NCBI GenBank assembly: GCA_014084085.1
Contig: NPFB01000005.1
Coordinates: 436,393-500,392 of the forward strand
DNA: 64,000 nucleotides
Direction of reading: 5' to 3'
Origin: Hondaea fermentalgiana
Lineage: Eukaryota > Sar > Bigyra > Thraustochytrida > Thraustochytriidae
The notes under the pieces were generated by a model, which saw only the letters and a program-made list of their open reading frames with translations, made no database searches and was not told the origin of the DNA. The position numbers and the translations under genes are program-made. Below, piece by piece: positions 9,334 to 20,445 of the stretch. Position 1 is the first letter of the stretch. Each line of letters begins with the position of its first letter.

Positions 9334-12300
9334 ACTAGTTGGCTTAGCCACTACTACCGAGAATTCTTGGCAGCAGGCGAGCGAGACTACTTTGCCGTCA
9401 AAAGACTGTGCTAGCTTTCTTGCAGCATGATGAAGGTCAGCCTAGCCTTGGCCTCGTGCATGGAGGCTGGCCTACATTCATTGGTGGTAGATTTACGAAT
9501 AAACAATAAAAGGAAGGAGGCGACAAGTGAAGCACAAGAAGTTCCCCGGTAGCTGCAGCTGCATGCTTCTAGATCAATAGAATGGATGAATGGCACAGCG
9601 CGCCACTGCTCGAGTGGGCCTGCTTGCGCCGAAACCGTCTTGGCCAGTTACAGGAGAAGCGACCGCTGCCGCCAGCACAGCAACACCGCTGCCGACAGCG
9701 AGCGTGCAGGGCAGACCAGTGCAGTCCAGTGCGGCCGGCCGTGCGTTCGTATTCCTCTACTCAAGCATGGTTTTTCTCCCGGTTGCTCGGCCCGTCCGGC
9801 CGTCAGTAGATGGTGTCGCCTGACGAGGACGAGCAATCGACCGATTTGTTGATCAAGTAAGCAAGCAAGAACAAGCAAAGAAAGCGTGCATGCGTCCATA
9901 TAGAAGCAAGAGAAGGGAGGCTTTGCGATCAGCTGCGACGACTTCTTTCCCCACCCCAACCAAGATCGCTAGCCTTGAAAGTTCTGCCATCGGTGCAAAT
10001 TCAAGAGGCGCCTGCCTCTGCCGCGATGGAGACTGCAGCCGCCTGCCCCGTTCGGTCCCCATCTTACCCTACCCTGTGTCATCCCTTGTTGGTTGTCTGG
10101 CCACCCTTGGCGTCCTCTTCCTGATCGACTTTGCGCCATCAATCTATTTCGACGCTTGGAGCGCGATCCATTCGCATCAGGCCGCATGCACAGCGAATTC
10201 TCTCCTGCGCACGCACGTCTTGCAGGTCAAGCCGCGCCGAATCGTCCGTTGAGGAGCCTGCCGGCAAGGGACTGCGACCTCGGCGAGGCCGGAATGTGCC
10301 GGGCGTTGCGCTTCTGTGCATCCGTCCATCGTCCTTCCATCGGTCGCAAGCTCGCGTCGCTCCGGCGCGCGGAAGAATTGCAGTGGAAATGTAAAAACGC
10401 CAAGGAGCGTGGCTGCGCGTCTTGGGTCGCGCCGCGCTTCCTGGATCTCGGCGTCCTTGGACCCGCGCGAGCCGCACCCGCCGCCGCCCACTGCCACTCT
10501 CGAGTCGGCCGGGTTTGCTTGCGCGCTTGCTCGACGTCGGGACCTCGCGCGGAGCCCGACCGGCCAGGTTTACGATCGTCCAAGACATGATTTCGCTCCC
10601 GCTGATCGATTGTGTTTCTCCTCTCCCTCGATTATTTTGACCAGTTCCACAGTGCTTCTGCCCGCCACCGCTACTACCATTGCCTGGAGGGACGATCGCC
10701 ACCGATCGATTCACATGTCAATTCCATCCCATCCCATTCCGAAGTTCTTAAAGAATGAAATGATGGCGACTCCGCCGCGCGCGAGTTCTGGATCTCCCGA
10801 AGTTCGCGGGCCGAGAAAAGAAAGAGTTTTCGCGGGCAGTGGCCAGTGTGGCCAGTGGGCGGGCCGACGCACCGCCGTTCGAGGTCTGAACCGCCGCCCC
10901 TGCGCCGGGCTTTATTTATTTATTCTTTCTTGCTTTCAAGTTCTTTCTCCTCGCCTTCTCCGCCGCGAGTACTCGCCGCGTTGGCCTGGGGCTGCGCGCT
11001 TCGTCCGTGCGTCGACCGACCGCGAGGGCCTGTCTCGCTTCTTGCGGCGCGGGTGCGGCTAGCTTCGCGCGTGCTCGGCCTGGCCTTGATCCCGCTCGAG
11101 ACCGCCGGCGGTGTCTGCACCGCTTCTGCCAGCAGCCAGGTAGGTATAGATGGGCCCATGCTGGCAGCTGCAGCAGCCAATAATCATAATTATACCCGCC
11201 CGGCACCGAGGGCTTCCCAGCGCCGCGGTCTCCAGGTCGCGAGGAAACCGGGGCGCGACGCGGCGCGAGCAGCAGCAGCGCGAGCGACGCCAGTCGCCGA
11301 GCCGCGGCCGCGGCGTCGATGCGCATGTCGAAGGCGCACGCGACGCGGCCGAGGCGTACGCGCCGCGCCGCCGGCCTAGACGCAGAGCTGGCTCCGGGCT
11401 CAAGTTGGTTGACATGGCAGACTTGCTCACGGTGAGTTAGTTGCGGGTGGCCGGTGATTCGGAGTCTCGCTGCTGGCCGGCCAGGCAGCACAGACGCTGT
11501 GGCGTGTTGGAGGCCCTCTCCGGCAGCGGCGGCTGGGGCGGTTGCTGCTGGAGAGAGAGAGGAGAAGCTGCTCGCGGACTTTCGGCTGCGGCTGCACGCT
11601 CCGGCCGCGGCGGCTTGGCTTGCGATCACGAAGGAGGCCCCCCCCGGCGGCGGCTTCCACGTCGTTGCAGCAACCAGAACAAAAAGAAGGAAACAAAACA
11701 AGAAAGAATCAACCGAACAGTGAAACAAAGCGGGCGGCGGCAGTGGAAAATAAAAAGCGACAGTGAAAGCAAAGAAAGCGAAGATCGAAAGAAAGATAGA
11801 TTGAAAGAAACGGGCGGGAAGAAAGAGCGCGGGAATCTGGACCCGACGGGCGGGTCGGACGACCAGCAGGAGGCTTGACGGATTTCCCCGGACCCGCGAA
11901 CCGGGAAATCGCGGGCGAATATTGGAGCGCGTGCGATCCGCGAAAGTCTTCCTCCCACGCGTGCGCATCACCGCCGCCCAACGCGCCCCTGCGTGCGTGC
12001 CGGCGCCGCGCCGCATCGCAGCGCAGCGCAGCGCAGCGAGGAGCGGTGAGGGAGGGAGCGGAGCAGGGAGGAGGGATCCCGCACCCGCCGCCGGAGACGC
12101 GGTGCGGCGGGTGCTGCGCGGCCGGCCAGAAGAGGGTTTTGAAACCAAGAAGAAGAAGTTATGGAGTTTGGATTTGAATTCGAATTTGAATTCGAATTTG
12201 AACTTGAATTCAAACGAGGAGGAGGGAATAAAAACGTAGACGGGACGCGCGGCGGCGCAGCAGCAGCAGAGAGAAAGAACAAGAAAGCCCTAGCGAGGCG

Positions 12301-13674
12301 AGCGAGCGCATCGCCGAATCCCGCGCGCGCTGTCCTGCCACCCGTACCGCCTCGGCCTCGACCTCTGCCGCGGCCGGCCCATGTCGCGGCCGCAACAGCC
12401 AGCCAGCCAGCCAGCACGTATCCTCCCCTCCAGGTCTCAACCGTCTCGCGCTTGCTCGCTCGCTTTGCCAAGGGGAAGAGGTTCAGGAACCCTGGATCTG
12501 CAGCGCGGCGGCTGCGACGATGCTGGTCCTCATCGCAAGTCTCCCGGCGCCGAGCGGCCAGCCAGCTAGCTGCGCATGGCTGCCGCCGCTGGCCGCCGCG
12601 CCCCGGCTCGGATACCCCTGCCGCGGCAGGCTGGGCTTGCTCAGCGCGGCACCCGAGCCGAGCCTCCGCCACGACCCGGACGCGACCCGCTGCTGGCTGC
12701 TCTTCTCTCGCGCCGCGACAGCGACACGAGGTGCACGATGCGAGGGCCGCGCACGACAGGCGCCGAGCGAGTCGAGTCGAGTCGAGTCGAGTCCAGTCGG
12801 AGAGTGGACGAAGAAACTCGACGAAAGAACGCGGGAGAGCAGGGAGCTCGCGCAGAACCGGACCGCGGCCAGCTTGAGCTCGCCTTGCTCGGCGCAGTCT
12901 GCCGCTGCCGCTGCCTGCGTGTGCTATAGCTAGGCCCTCGAAGATTGGACTCGCTCGCTCGCTCGCGAATGCGGCGGCGTCGTGACGGACGCTCGGGGCC
13001 CCGTCGGCCGCGCCTCGCGGGGCCGAGCGGGGCCCCGGCCGAGCGGAGCGATGCGCCGAGCGACCGACGCTCGAACGAACCGGCGCCGCTGGTACCTTAC
13101 GTCGTCCGAAGCCACGCCTGGCTTTCCCTTTCTTTCTTTCTTTCTTTCTTTCTTCTTTCTTGCTTTCTTTCCTGTTCTTCTTGAACTGACACTGTGATTG
13201 ATTGACTGTGAACTGGTGCGAATACAAAACCTTCTTTTTTTTTCCATTTGCTTTTCCTGGGTCCTCCCTCGCTCCGCCTCCCCCTCTCTCCGCCTCTGCA
13301 CCGCGCTCGCGGGTGGGCAGGGCTAGGGAAAGACCTAGCGGGGCGGTAGGGCACCAACGTGCGCCGCGCGTGCGTGCGTGCGACGTAAGAGCAGGGAGAA
13401 AGGGGGAATGCTTTCTTTTCTTTTTTTCTTTCTTTTTTCTTTTTTTCTTTTTTTCTTTTCTTTTCTTTCCTTTTCTTTTCTTTTTGGTAGTAGGGAGAAA
13501 GACGGCTCGTCTGGAAAAGACGAGGCGAGACGTCGGCGGCGGCGATCAACCAAATCCTGACGCAGAGCAGACCCAGAACTCCCGAGGCGTCCAAGCAAAC
13601 CAAAGGGAGAAGAAAGAAGAGGCCGAAGCAAGCAAGCAAAGCAAGCAAGCAAGGCAAGAAAGCGAGCAAGCACC
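9334..13674. other. 4.3-kb GC-rich low-complexity intergenic region
   Basis: No open frame here looks like a protein: the long ones are Arg/Ala/Pro/Ser-rich by-products of GC-rich sequence and overlap on both strands. The region holds tandem gaattcgaattt-type repeats (about 12170-12213), a gtcga pentamer array (about 12767-12793), ccag repeats (about 12400-12416) and long pyrimidine tracts (about 13120-13170 and 13409-13485). A short ATG-led segment at 11414-11431 is followed by a consensus splice donor (GTGAGT at 11432). The region may hold a long 5' leader and intron for the transporter gene that follows. Confidence 0.5.
13409..13490 (+). other. Polypyrimidine tract with candidate 3' splice site
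   Basis: About 75 nt of almost pure T/C end in ggtag at 13486-13490, about 185 bp before the transporter start codon. The form is that of a strong 3' splice site, so a 5'-UTR intron is possible. It could equally be a simple repeat in the promoter. Confidence 0.35.
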
Positions 13675-14640
13675 ATGGCTCTTGTCTTTGAGAAGGACGG
13701 AAACCCCGGCGCGACGTCGATGCAGCAAATTGACAAGAAAGAGGACGCGCAGCAGAAGCGGTCCGTCGAGGATGTCGAGTCGCAGCGCTCCGCGGAGCCC
13801 CCTGTGGAACTCAAGCTCAGCGCAGGCCAGCAGGCCATGGTCAACCTGAACAACACCGCACTTACCCGCGCTGACCGCGGCCCCGTGCAGATGATGCTCT
13901 CGGCCATCCTCGCCGGCATTATGCTTTCCTGGGGTGGTGCCCTCTACGTCGTGCTCGCCGCCGGTACCAAGGCGTACTGGTCCGAGGCGCCGGGTCTCCA
14001 CTCGCTCATCTCTGCGGCTGTTTTCCCCATGGGTCTTACCGGCATTCTGCTCACCGGCAGTGATCTCCTCACCTCGAACATGATGTACGGCACCCTTCCC
14101 TTTGCCACCTTTGACCCGCGCCGCGAGAGCCCTCGCAAGCTGCTTTCCTCGTGCAAGCTGCTCGCCATCAGCTTTGTCGGCAACTTTCTTTCGTGCGCAC
14201 TCATGGCCGCCTACATCAGCCCCATGGTCGTCACCTCGGACTATGCCGTCGACTTCGTCGTTGCCGTCGCCGAGAAGAAGGTCGCTGGTGGCCTCGGCAT
14301 TCGCTTCGCCCGCGCCATTGCAGCCAACTGGCTCGTCAACATTGCCGTCTTCCAGGCGGCGTGCGTCTCGTCTGCTCACGGCAAGATGATCGTTCTGTGG
14401 CTGCCCATTACTGCTTTCGTCGCCTGTGGCTTCGAGCACAGTGTCGCCAACATGTTCCTTATTCCCCTCGGCATGTACAATGGCGCTGACGTTTCCGTTG
14501 GTGACTTTCTCGGCAAGAACCTCTTCCTCGTCATGCTCGGTAACGCCATCGGCGCCGGTATTGGTGTTGGTTGGCTTCAGTGGCATGCCATGGTCCCCAC
14601 CAACTACTGGGTCCTCACGGGCCACAAGCGCAACAACTAA
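13675..14640 (+). CDS. Formate/nitrite transporter (FNT) family channel
   Basis: The 321-aa membrane protein belongs to the FocA/NirC family, pentameric channels passing formate, nitrite or related small anions. A charged 60-residue cytosolic N-terminus precedes six hydrophobic segments. Family marks include MLSWGGALYVV after the first helix, GLTGILLTGSDLLTSN (the broken second helix), ANWLVNIAVFQA, and CGFEHSVANMFLIP, where the conserved F-E-H-S-x-A-N-M carries the pore His. The length matches eukaryotic FNTs. The start sits in the context caccATGG. The 5' leader is purine-rich (aagcaagcaaag repeats) and lies downstream of a candidate 3' splice site. Which anion it carries cannot be told from the sequence. 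Confidence 0.93.
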   Translation: MALVFEKDGNPGATSMQQIDKKEDAQQKRSVEDVESQRSAEPPVELKLSAGQQAMVNLNNTALTRADRGPVQMMLSAILAGIMLSWGGALYVVLAAGTKAYWSEAPGLHSLISAAVFPMGLTGILLTGSDLLTSNMMYGTLPFATFDPRRESPRKLLSSCKLLAISFVGNFLSCALMAAYISPMVVTSDYAVDFVVAVAEKKVAGGLGIRFARAIAANWLVNIAVFQAACVSSAHGKMIVLWLPITAFVACGFEHSVANMFLIPLGMYNGADVSVGDFLGKNLFLVMLGNAIGAGIGVGWLQWHAMVPTNYWVLTGHKRNN

Positions 14641-17600
14641 GCCAGCAACCAGTTCTTTGCTCTGTCACGTTGTTGTCACGGCCCTGGCTTCGATCAAATC
14701 TTTCAAGCTTCGGCCCTGCACACGGGATTTCATTCAGGCAAGCACAGAGACATACAAGTACATTTCGACATGTGCTACTCTGGGAACGGACAAGCTTTTC
14801 TTACCAGCACAGGATCTTAAAACCTTTGGATGGACGCTTTCTTCAAAGCAAGCAAAAGGCACGCTTCACCAAGGCAAGATCAGTGTATCATGTATTCGAT
14901 ATCCCATTCGCCCTGCTCCTGAAACCCTGATCCCTCCCCCCGATGTCTGCTGCCTGCGTCACCTCGTTGCACGCTCGCAGGCACGCACCGTCAAGAGGAC
15001 TCGAGCGTTTCCCCCCTCGTATGTCCCTCGCGCCGGTTGTGGCAATCTTGCCGCCATGCTACGCCGACGCTCACTCTTTGTAAACCTTTTCTATGGCATG
15101 CAAACTTTCTTACTTTCATCTCTTCTGCGTAATTTATCCTTTCCGCTCTTTTGTCTCATACGTCTCGTCCAACATGCATAGCTTGCTTGCCTGCCTTGTT
15201 CGCTGACGCACCTTGCCGATATGAGACGGCACGTCCGACGCCTCCTTCCTCTATGCAGCTAAGCAGGGACTCTTCTTCAGACCGACGCTACGGGGATACG
15301 CCTTGAGCCTGGCTGGCCGCTGACATTGGCGCCAAGACCTTGAGTAGGTCCCCAAGGCGAAAGCTACGCCGCGATGAATCCCCTCCCTTGAACTTCACGG
15401 CCGGCGCTGCCCTCTGAAATCCCCGCCGACACGAGCTCGAGACAACCACAAACTGCGCCGCACACGAGCTCCAGAGCCGGAATTCAGCGGCGCGAGGGAC
15501 GCACGCGCTGCAGCTGCAGCTGCTGCTGCTGCAAGCAGCATCCATGGCATGTGATGCATGCGCAGAAGCAGTGCTTGCTGGTGCTGCAGCTGCAGCTGCC
15601 AGGGCTGCTGCTTGGAGTCAACCTCGGAGAGAGGCGACTCCTGTGCAGTCGAATTCTTTCAACTCGCTCGAGGGCAGTCACGATGACGACCTACTGACGG
15701 TTGTTTGGCTGGCGGCTGTATCTGCTCGGACGCGCCTCCCGGCCGTATGTCACGGCACGAGAGCGCTGCTGTCATTGGTGGTGCGCCAGCCTTGCAGTGA
15801 GGCCAACTTCATGCGAGCGCGTGGCGTTTGACATACTTCACGGGGCATGTACTACCTTGCGGCGAGCGGCCTCTGCTGTGGCGGGCGGTGAAGGAACGAG
15901 GCGAGAGGCGCGGTGAGGTAAGGAGAGCCGCCTTGTGTTCTATTATAAAACTTCAACGTGCTTGTGGGCACCATCATCGATCGGCGTCGCCATCCTCCTT
16001 TCGTGCCTCTTTCCCTTTTTGTTCATGAAAAATGCAAAGTCAGGAGAGCAAAAGCCGGCAAAGCAGCGTTCTGGCCTGTTCTCCACACCGTCCCTGCTCT
16101 CCTGCTCCAGCGTCATCGCGGTGGGCAGCGTCATCCGCCCGCAGCGTCATCGGCGTCATCGCCGGCGCCGAGTGGCGACTTCGGCGCACACCGCCGACGA
16201 AGAGCAGGGTCCCCGTGCGCACCTCTCGAGGCACACACGTCTTCGCGCGCGAGCGCACACTTCGGAGGCGAATGGGGTGCGCGCGGGGACCCGAATTCAG
16301 CGCTGATTCTCGGCTCCGGAGATGCCCTGGCGCCACCGCTGCGCTCTGCAGATGCGAGGCGATCATGATGCGAGGCGATCGACGTGCAGCCGCGGCAGGC
16401 TGAGCAGCAGCAGACGCACAGGCGCCACAACATGATTCTGCGTGCTGGCCATGGCCGGCCAGTGCAGGCAGCTGCAGCTGCCAGCTGCTGCAGTTCAGAA
16501 GCGGTGGCTGCGGCGGCTCGGGCCAAAGTGCGTGCCGCGGCAGCGAATTTCCCACGCGCGGCGACGCCATTGACCACAGCGACCAACCGTCGGTCGCATC
16601 GTCAACATACTTCTTCTATACACACCCTGATACGAAACACCCTGCCGGTTTCCCATCTTTCTCATGGCGAGGACAACGCCAAAGCACAGTCGTCGCGCGG
16701 GACTTTTTGGCAACCTGGCGGGACGGCTTTGGGTCCTACAGCCCCGGCAACGTTCCGGGCGAGCGCCGCGGCGAGGAAAACCCGCGCCCACCACCGGCTG
16801 GCGGGTCGTCCCAGCCCTCCCCGGCCGCGCAACGTGCGCCGACCGCTGCTCTCAAGTGGCTGCTGCTCGCATCGCGCTCCGACCCAGTGCTACGTAAGTT
16901 GAGGCGCGGCGTGGCGTGGCGTTGAAGGTATCGCTGGAGCCGCCGCTCGCAGTGCTGCTGGCCGTACAAAAAAAAAGCCAAGAACCCTGCCCCTCCCGGA
17001 GACAATGTCGGGTCGCCTGCCTGGAGAGACGCGCACGAGCAAACGAGGCCAGGCCAGGCCAGCCTGAAAGAAGAATCAGACCAGCCAGACGAGGCCAGCG
17101 AGACCGAGGTTCTTGGCGTCAGTTGAGGCCAGGACCGCTCGAGAAGAGTCGGGCGGGCGGTTTATCGCCCGCAAAGGGCGCAAACCACCCCAGTGCGGAC
17201 TGACTGACTGCCCCTCCCACTGGAAGAGAGCGGAGGGGACCAGAGGCAGGCGTCCCGGTGCGCAATCACGAGCGCGGGTGCGAGGGAGGAGGGGGCGCTT
17301 GACTTGACTCGACTTGTGCGGCCGTTTGCGGCACTTGCGGGCTGCGGCGCGCAAGTGGGTTATAGGCGCCGGGAAGGGCGCGCTCGAGTGGCTGGCGGCA
17401 GGCCGCGCCAGACAGACTCGCAACTCGGAACGCGAACACGAGACCAGCAACGTCGACGGCGACAGCGGCGGCGGCAAGGACCGGGAGACGGCGGCGGAGA
17501 AGGCGCGCGCTCGGCGTCGCGCTCGCCGGCCGCTGGCGGGAGATCTGGCCTGCGCCGCGCGCAAAGGACCGAGCGGCCGCTCGGCGGGGAGCGGATCTGG

Positions 17601-17723
17601 ACGAGGGAGAGGGGGCGCGTGCCGCTGATCGCGCTGACGTGAGCCGACCCGCCTCGAGCGCGAGGAGCGCGAGCCCGGCAGAGCAGAGCGGAGCAGAGCA
17701 GAGCAGATATAGAGAGGGGCGCG
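14641..17723. other. 3.1-kb intergenic region, no supported gene
   Basis: Open frames are short, overlapping and compositionally biased. The right half is very GC-rich and carries CTG/CAG-rich inverted repeats (about 15507-15598 and 16440-16500). The last kilobase is purine-rich (gagcagagcagagc) and leads directly into the ACT-protein gene, so it probably includes its promoter and leader. I see no tRNA-like B box. Confidence 0.5.
15507..15598. repeat. Imperfect CTG/CAG-rich inverted repeat (hairpin)
   Basis: The left arm (about 15507-15538, gctgcagctgcagctgctgc and on) pairs with the right arm (about 15568-15598, ending ctgcagctgcagctgcc) around a 30-nt loop containing ccatgg. Both arms contain the self-complementary gctgcagctgcagc. 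Confidence 0.5.
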
Positions 17724-18467
17724 ATGGCGTTCGCGATGCGCGCCGTGCGGAGAGCCGCCGTCACCAACGTCGCGAGGACGAAAACACCGCCTCGCGCGAG
17801 GTGGACCAGCAGTAAGGCCATGGCTGTGGAGCCGGCCGGATTGGGACTCGAAAACCCTGTCCTTGCCAGCGCATCGACGCCGACGCCTGCGCCGTCATCA
17901 CCGCCTTCGCGGGTGCTCACGCCGCTCTCGAGCTCGGCGCAATATGACGAGGACACGGGGCCTCGCACTTTTTACGTCGAAGAGGGCGTCTCTGTGCTTA
18001 GTCTCACGAGCAATCGCCGCATTGACGCCACAGCTTTTCTCTCGGGCGTCTTCCGCACCATTGTCGAGCACGGAATTCAGGCGGACATGGTCGCGAGCTC
18101 GGTCAGCGACGTGGCTCTGGCCTTCAAGCACCGCACGCAGCAGAGCAACCTTGAGCCCGACCTCACGGAGCGTATCGCCGCTCTTTGCAAGGCTCTCGAG
18201 CCTATTGGTGTGCAGAGCTCTTACACGCAGGGCCATGCCCTCATCGAATGCGAAACACGCGGCTCGAACGAGAACGGCCCATGCGAGTTCCAGAGTGAAA
18301 TTTACCGCGTTTTTGCATCTCACGGTATTCTTAGCCATCTCTTTGTGAGCCAGGCCTCGCAACGAGACCCTTCGCAGGCTGCCCTCGTTTCCATCGTTGT
18401 TCCAGAAAAGGACGTTGAGTGCGCGGTCCAGCAAATGATCCGTACCGAACTTTTCGTACCCGCCTAA
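17724..18467 (+). CDS. Free-standing tandem ACT-domain protein (aspartokinase C-terminus-like)
   Basis: The 247-aa protein consists of a probable organelle-targeting leader and two ACT-type regulatory domains. The leader (1-35) is rich in Arg and Ala with almost no acidic residues. ACT1 (about 88-138) reads GVSVLSLTSNRRIDATAFLS, then VFRTIVEHGIQADMVASSVS. This closely follows the first ACT domain of lysine-sensitive aspartokinases, where a helix with FLxxVFxxxxxHGIxxDxVxxS shapes the effector site. ACT2 (about 170-243) has FQSEIYRVFASHGI and a final strand-helix VSIVVPEKDVECAVQQMI. No kinase domain is present upstream or downstream. It may be a separate regulatory subunit or an amino-acid sensor. 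The start lies 15-20 nt after an agatataga string. Confidence 0.7.
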   Translation: MAFAMRAVRRAAVTNVARTKTPPRARWTSSKAMAVEPAGLGLENPVLASASTPTPAPSSPPSRVLTPLSSSAQYDEDTGPRTFYVEEGVSVLSLTSNRRIDATAFLSGVFRTIVEHGIQADMVASSVSDVALAFKHRTQQSNLEPDLTERIAALCKALEPIGVQSSYTQGHALIECETRGSNENGPCEFQSEIYRVFASHGILSHLFVSQASQRDPSQAALVSIVVPEKDVECAVQQMIRTELFVPA

Positions 18468-18542
18468 GCGTATCCGCACAAGGCTTGGTGGGTATCATTT
18501 CCCAAGGTGAAGGAGGGGCGACTTTTCATTTTCGTTCAATCC

Positions 18543-18576
<34 letters not shown>

Positions 18577-18909
18577 TCTGTGCCACTCGTCCGCACGAAG
18601 GGGAAAAAAGAAAACGAAAAAAGAAAAGGAACTCTGCACTCCGCTCGTTACATTGCGGAGCGAGCGCACTTTTTGATGCTCTGATCCACGTCCTTTTCTT
18701 TTTCCATTCTGTACAGGTCACCACCACCACAGTGGCCGCCCTCTACTCCTGTCATTCATACATTTTTCTCCCCCTGACGCATGCTATACACAAAAACAAA
18801 CTAACATTCAAACAAACAATCAAAACCGAAGACAAAGAAAGCACTCTTTGATTACACTTTTCCCAATGTATTGTTCAGTCTCACGCAAGCAAAACAACTC
18901 GCATCGCGC
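18468..18909. other. Convergent 3' spacer with (CT)n microsatellite
   Basis: The spacer lies between two convergent stop codons. It contains a (CT)n run at about 18547-18574, A-rich stretches, and TTTTTGATG/CTTTTT strings that could serve in 3'-end formation. No gene is seen. Confidence 0.5.
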
Positions 18910-20445
18910 TCATTTTGACAACATCTTGGCCGTCTTAGATGCCTTCGACGCTTTAAGTTGCTCCCGTCTTCGCTCCTTGTCTCGCTCGTTGTCCTTGACG
19001 CACTTCTGCCGAAAAGCCTCTCGCTTTTCGACCCGCGCCGACGATGCCAACAAACGATCAAAGACGCGACGCGCTTCCGTTTCTGATTTTAAACCCGTCG
19101 CGTCCATGACTCCGCCGCACAGCTCAAGATGAGCTGGAAGTGGCTTGTAAGCACAAGATATAGTCTTGACGCCAGGTGAAAGCGAACTCTCACGTTCAAC
19201 ACCCAGCGCCGCTGCCATGGCGCGCTCGGCCAGGACCGCCTGCTGCGCAATTCGCACGCGACGCATGTGCTCCATCGTATCCTTCATGTCCTCTTGAAGC
19301 CGTTGCGGACCACCATATGCCTGGATCGCCTCGTATACGAGCTCGTGTCGTCGAAAATCGTACTCGTCAAACTTGCAATTCTCCTGCACCTTTTGTAAAC
19401 AGGCCATCAAACACAACAGCGAACCGGACCGTAGACTCACCGCATGCAAGCCCGTTTGATTCTCTCGTTTGCCCCCATATTTTTGTACGCACCGCATCAC
19501 CTTTGTGCACGTCGCAAAAACCCGTTCTCGGACTTGGTCTGCCGCCATCGGAACAAAGACTCGCTCGTGCACTATTTTCGCTGAAGACAACGATCGAGCT
19601 GCCAGCGCAGCATCGTCAGGCGTTGGCGCCGTCGATGGTCGAAGCGTATCCCACTGCGGAAGCTCGACGCATTCCGAAGGCGACGTGCAAATCCAGTTTG
19701 CCAGCTCCCGATACAAGCCCGCATCAATGAGAGCGCGGACCCAAGGCTCTCCAGTGGTCGCCATACATCGTACAAGACGAAGAACCAAGGATAGAACCCG
19801 CGGACTGTCTGCGCGTCTCGCGGCCGACCAAACGCTAGGAAGATAGCGCGCCGCCGTCCATGGTGGGACAATGTCTTGCCGATGCGCATACGCAGCCAAG
19901 AGGCCCCGGAGGGCCTGGGCTCGTTCGGCCGGGCTCTCGTCTTCAAGAAAATTGCACAACTTGCCAATGTCCAGCTTCTTTGGAGGATGCAACCCGGTGA
20001 GGAATTCGGCCACAATGTCTCGCTGCCGCATATATACCGGCGACGTTTGCGCTCGCGCTCGCTCTGACTTTGTCATTTCTGTATGACCCATCACGACCGG
20101 GGCTCGTGGTACGGCGCAAGTTCGCGCTCGTTTCTTCGACCCTGTTTTCCTTTTTCGGACCTTTTGCTGGCCTTGGCGCAGCGTATTGCTTTTTTTCCCG
20201 GAACGCTGCTGCGCTGCAGGACTTGCTGACCTTGACGGACTGGGTGAGGTTTTGCAACGACGTTGTTGTGTCCAAAAGTCATCATGCGACTTGTTAACAC
20301 GGACATTGGGCATCCGCTCAAATGATGAGCTTTTACGATGACTTCGAGCCTTCTCCGCAGTCGTCTTGGGCCGCGCGGCATCTTCCTCGCATCGCGTGCC
20401 TTCAGCAAAGTCGCCGAGCACATCTGCCGTGGCGCATCTTTCCAT
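18910..20445 (-). CDS. Hypothetical 511-aa helical protein
   Basis: I do not recognise a family. The first 110 residues are basic, Ser-rich and probably disordered (SPSPSRSASPAAQQRSGKKS). A mainly helical middle (about 145-260) reads like armadillo/HEAT-type helices (LVLRLVRCMATTGEPWVRAL), and a second helical part (about 285-400) contains a conserved-looking KFDEYDFRRHELVYEAI. The C-terminus is a charged helix ending in lysines (DKERRREQLKASKASKTAKM). There is no signal peptide or membrane segment. The ATG at 20445 is the first in frame, and the gene diverges from PSF2 across about 550 bp. Codon usage is like its neighbours, so I take it as a real gene. Confidence 0.7.
   Translation of the reverse strand: MERCATADVLGDFAEGTRCEEDAARPKTTAEKARSHRKSSSFERMPNVRVNKSHDDFWTQQRRCKTSPSPSRSASPAAQQRSGKKSNTLRQGQQKVRKRKTGSKKRARTCAVPRAPVVMGHTEMTKSERARAQTSPVYMRQRDIVAEFLTGLHPPKKLDIGKLCNFLEDESPAERAQALRGLLAAYAHRQDIVPPWTAARYLPSVWSAARRADSPRVLSLVLRLVRCMATTGEPWVRALIDAGLYRELANWICTSPSECVELPQWDTLRPSTAPTPDDAALAARSLSSAKIVHERVFVPMAADQVRERVFATCTKVMRCVQKYGGKRENQTGLHAVSLRSGSLLCLMACLQKVQENCKFDEYDFRRHELVYEAIQAYGGPQRLQEDMKDTMEHMRRVRIAQQAVLAERAMAAALGVERESSLSPGVKTISCAYKPLPAHLELCGGVMDATGLKSETEARRVFDRLLASSARVEKREAFRQKCVKDNERDKERRREQLKASKASKTAKMLSK

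Noticed and set aside
10916..12148. Long minus-strand open frame (410 codons) with hydrophobic and Arg-rich parts
   Set aside because: Composition mirrors local GC content, overlapping long frames exist on the other strand, and no domain or conserved motif is visible.
11968..13227. Long minus-strand open frame (419 codons)
   Set aside because: Low-complexity Arg/Ser/Ala protein made largely of simple repeats (gtcga array, pyrimidine tracts). Not a believable gene.
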